Assembly: GCA_965370045.1 (NCBI GenBank)
Contig: CBDUSI010000072.1
Span: 1 to 23,706, forward strand
Origin: CAZONU01 sp965370045
GTDB lineage: Bacteria; Planctomycetota; SZUA-567; JAKLDR01
Length of the DNA: 23,706 nucleotides
Direction of reading: 5' to 3'
Shown here: positions 23,242 through 23,706 of the stretch, piece by piece
Position numbering within the stretch: position 1 is the first letter of the stretch
Layout: each line of letters opens with the position of its first letter
Translations under genes and position numbers: made by a program
The notes under the pieces: generated by a model
The model's database searches: none
The model's input: the letters and a program-made list of their open reading frames with translations, nothing else
What the model was told of the DNA's origin: nothing

Positions 23242-23465
23242 CTCCCCGTTCAGCTGCGATCGTGCCGTACGCCGGCATTGGCAGGGACCGCGGCAGCCAC
23301 TAACCTGCAAAGCAAAGGGCGTGCCGCTGAACTTCATGTCAAGAATGGAGGTCCACGCCCTGCGAAGTAGGTGGGATACGTTGCAGCACGCGCAGTTCGA
23401 GAGGCGAGGCTGAAAGAATTCAGCGACAATGCCGCCGCTGGGGCGAGCGACGTGAGAGATGGACG
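23242..23465. other. Gene-free stretch between the IS and the tRNA promoter
   Basis: I see no convincing gene here. Minus-strand open frames across it run into the IS end or the tRNA promoter and show no family features. A small perfect hairpin (GCTGAA with TTCAGC, 23409-23424) is the only structure noted. Confidence 0.45.
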
Positions 23466-23494
23466 TTGACAACCACCGAACGCTGTGCTAGAAT
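23466..23494 (+). promoter_or_regulatory. Strong sigma-70-type promoter for the tRNA
   Basis: TTGACA (23466-23471) matches the -35 consensus exactly. A 17-bp spacer and TAGAAT (23489-23494), one base from the -10 consensus, follow. Transcription should start near 23501. Confidence 0.85.
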
Positions 23495-23500
23495 TGTGCT

Positions 23501-23619
23501 TAATAGGGCGTGTGACATGTGGCACATGCCGGTTGGGTGACCGGCGGCCTGCCGCGACCTAAACGTCTAACGTCCTGAAGTAAGGGGAAGTAGCGGAAGT
23601 CGGTAAGCTTCCTCAGAGT
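23501..23619 (+). other. Leader between promoter and tRNA
   Basis: About 120 nt would be transcribed ahead of the tRNA and removed by RNase P. It can fold into several small hairpins: CATGTG with CACATG near 23515-23527, CCGGT with ACCGG near 23528-23543, and GGAAG with CTTCC near 23595-23612. No known RNA family was recognised and no gene is evident. Confidence 0.4.
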
Positions 23620-23696
<77 letters not shown>

Positions 23697-23706
23697 AGGA
23701 ACTCAA

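Noticed and set aside
23170..23525. Minus-strand open frames near the right end (23170-23472 and 23334-23525)
   Set aside because: They cross the IS end or the tRNA promoter, lack a ribosome-binding site and show no family features.

Overview
The window is GC-rich bacterial DNA. From position 21978 down to 384 every recognisable gene is on the minus strand, forming a 21.6-kb co-directional block. The only plus-strand genes are a transposase and an initiator tRNA at the right end. No taxonomic marker gives the host directly. The clustered MoxR, DUF58, BatA-like and vWA genes, the very large secreted proteins, the HEAT-like tail and the base composition together suggest Planctomycetota or a related GC-rich lineage. 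That placement is an inference of low to moderate confidence.

Layout in transcription order (minus strand): a 1287-residue secreted protein built as two related halves (21978-18115); a membrane-anchored, helix-rich, DUF4175-like protein (18118-16379); a MoxR AAA+ ATPase (16389-15367); a 1426-residue secreted TPR plus beta-propeller protein (15370-11090); a DUF58 protein (11075-10173); a BatA-like membrane vWA protein (10140-8257); a membrane protein with two vWA domains and a GATase-like middle (8253-5632); and a 529-residue secreted protein with a GATase-like C-terminus (5571-3982). The first four genes overlap by 4 or 11 bases and the next four are 3 to 60 bases apart, so this is very probably one operon. 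MoxR/DUF58/vWA sets are thought to act as ATPase-driven chaperone or remodelling machines at the membrane. Here the cytoplasmic ATPase and the MIDAS adaptors are encoded with three large exported proteins that could be clients, substrates or periplasmic partners.

After a 13-bp hairpin (3920-3951) come smaller genes in the same direction: a STAS-domain protein, a secreted alpha/beta-hydrolase-fold protein that lacks its nucleophilic serine, orotate phosphoribosyltransferase (pyrE) and a PilZ protein with a C-terminal membrane helix. The left edge holds two copies of a 132-bp tandem repeat with no gene.

At the right end, a complete 1192-bp IS1-like element (22050-23241) with 26-bp inverted repeats sits 71 bp upstream of the first operon gene, on its promoter side. 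Beyond it are a near-consensus sigma-70 promoter, a leader of about 120 nt and a complete initiator tRNA (tRNA-fMet, CAT anticodon). The strongest candidate for something undescribed is the 18-kb MoxR/vWA operon with its exported repeat proteins. Secondary points of interest are the catalytically dead hydrolase and the unusually conserved DNA patch inside the two-halved protein.
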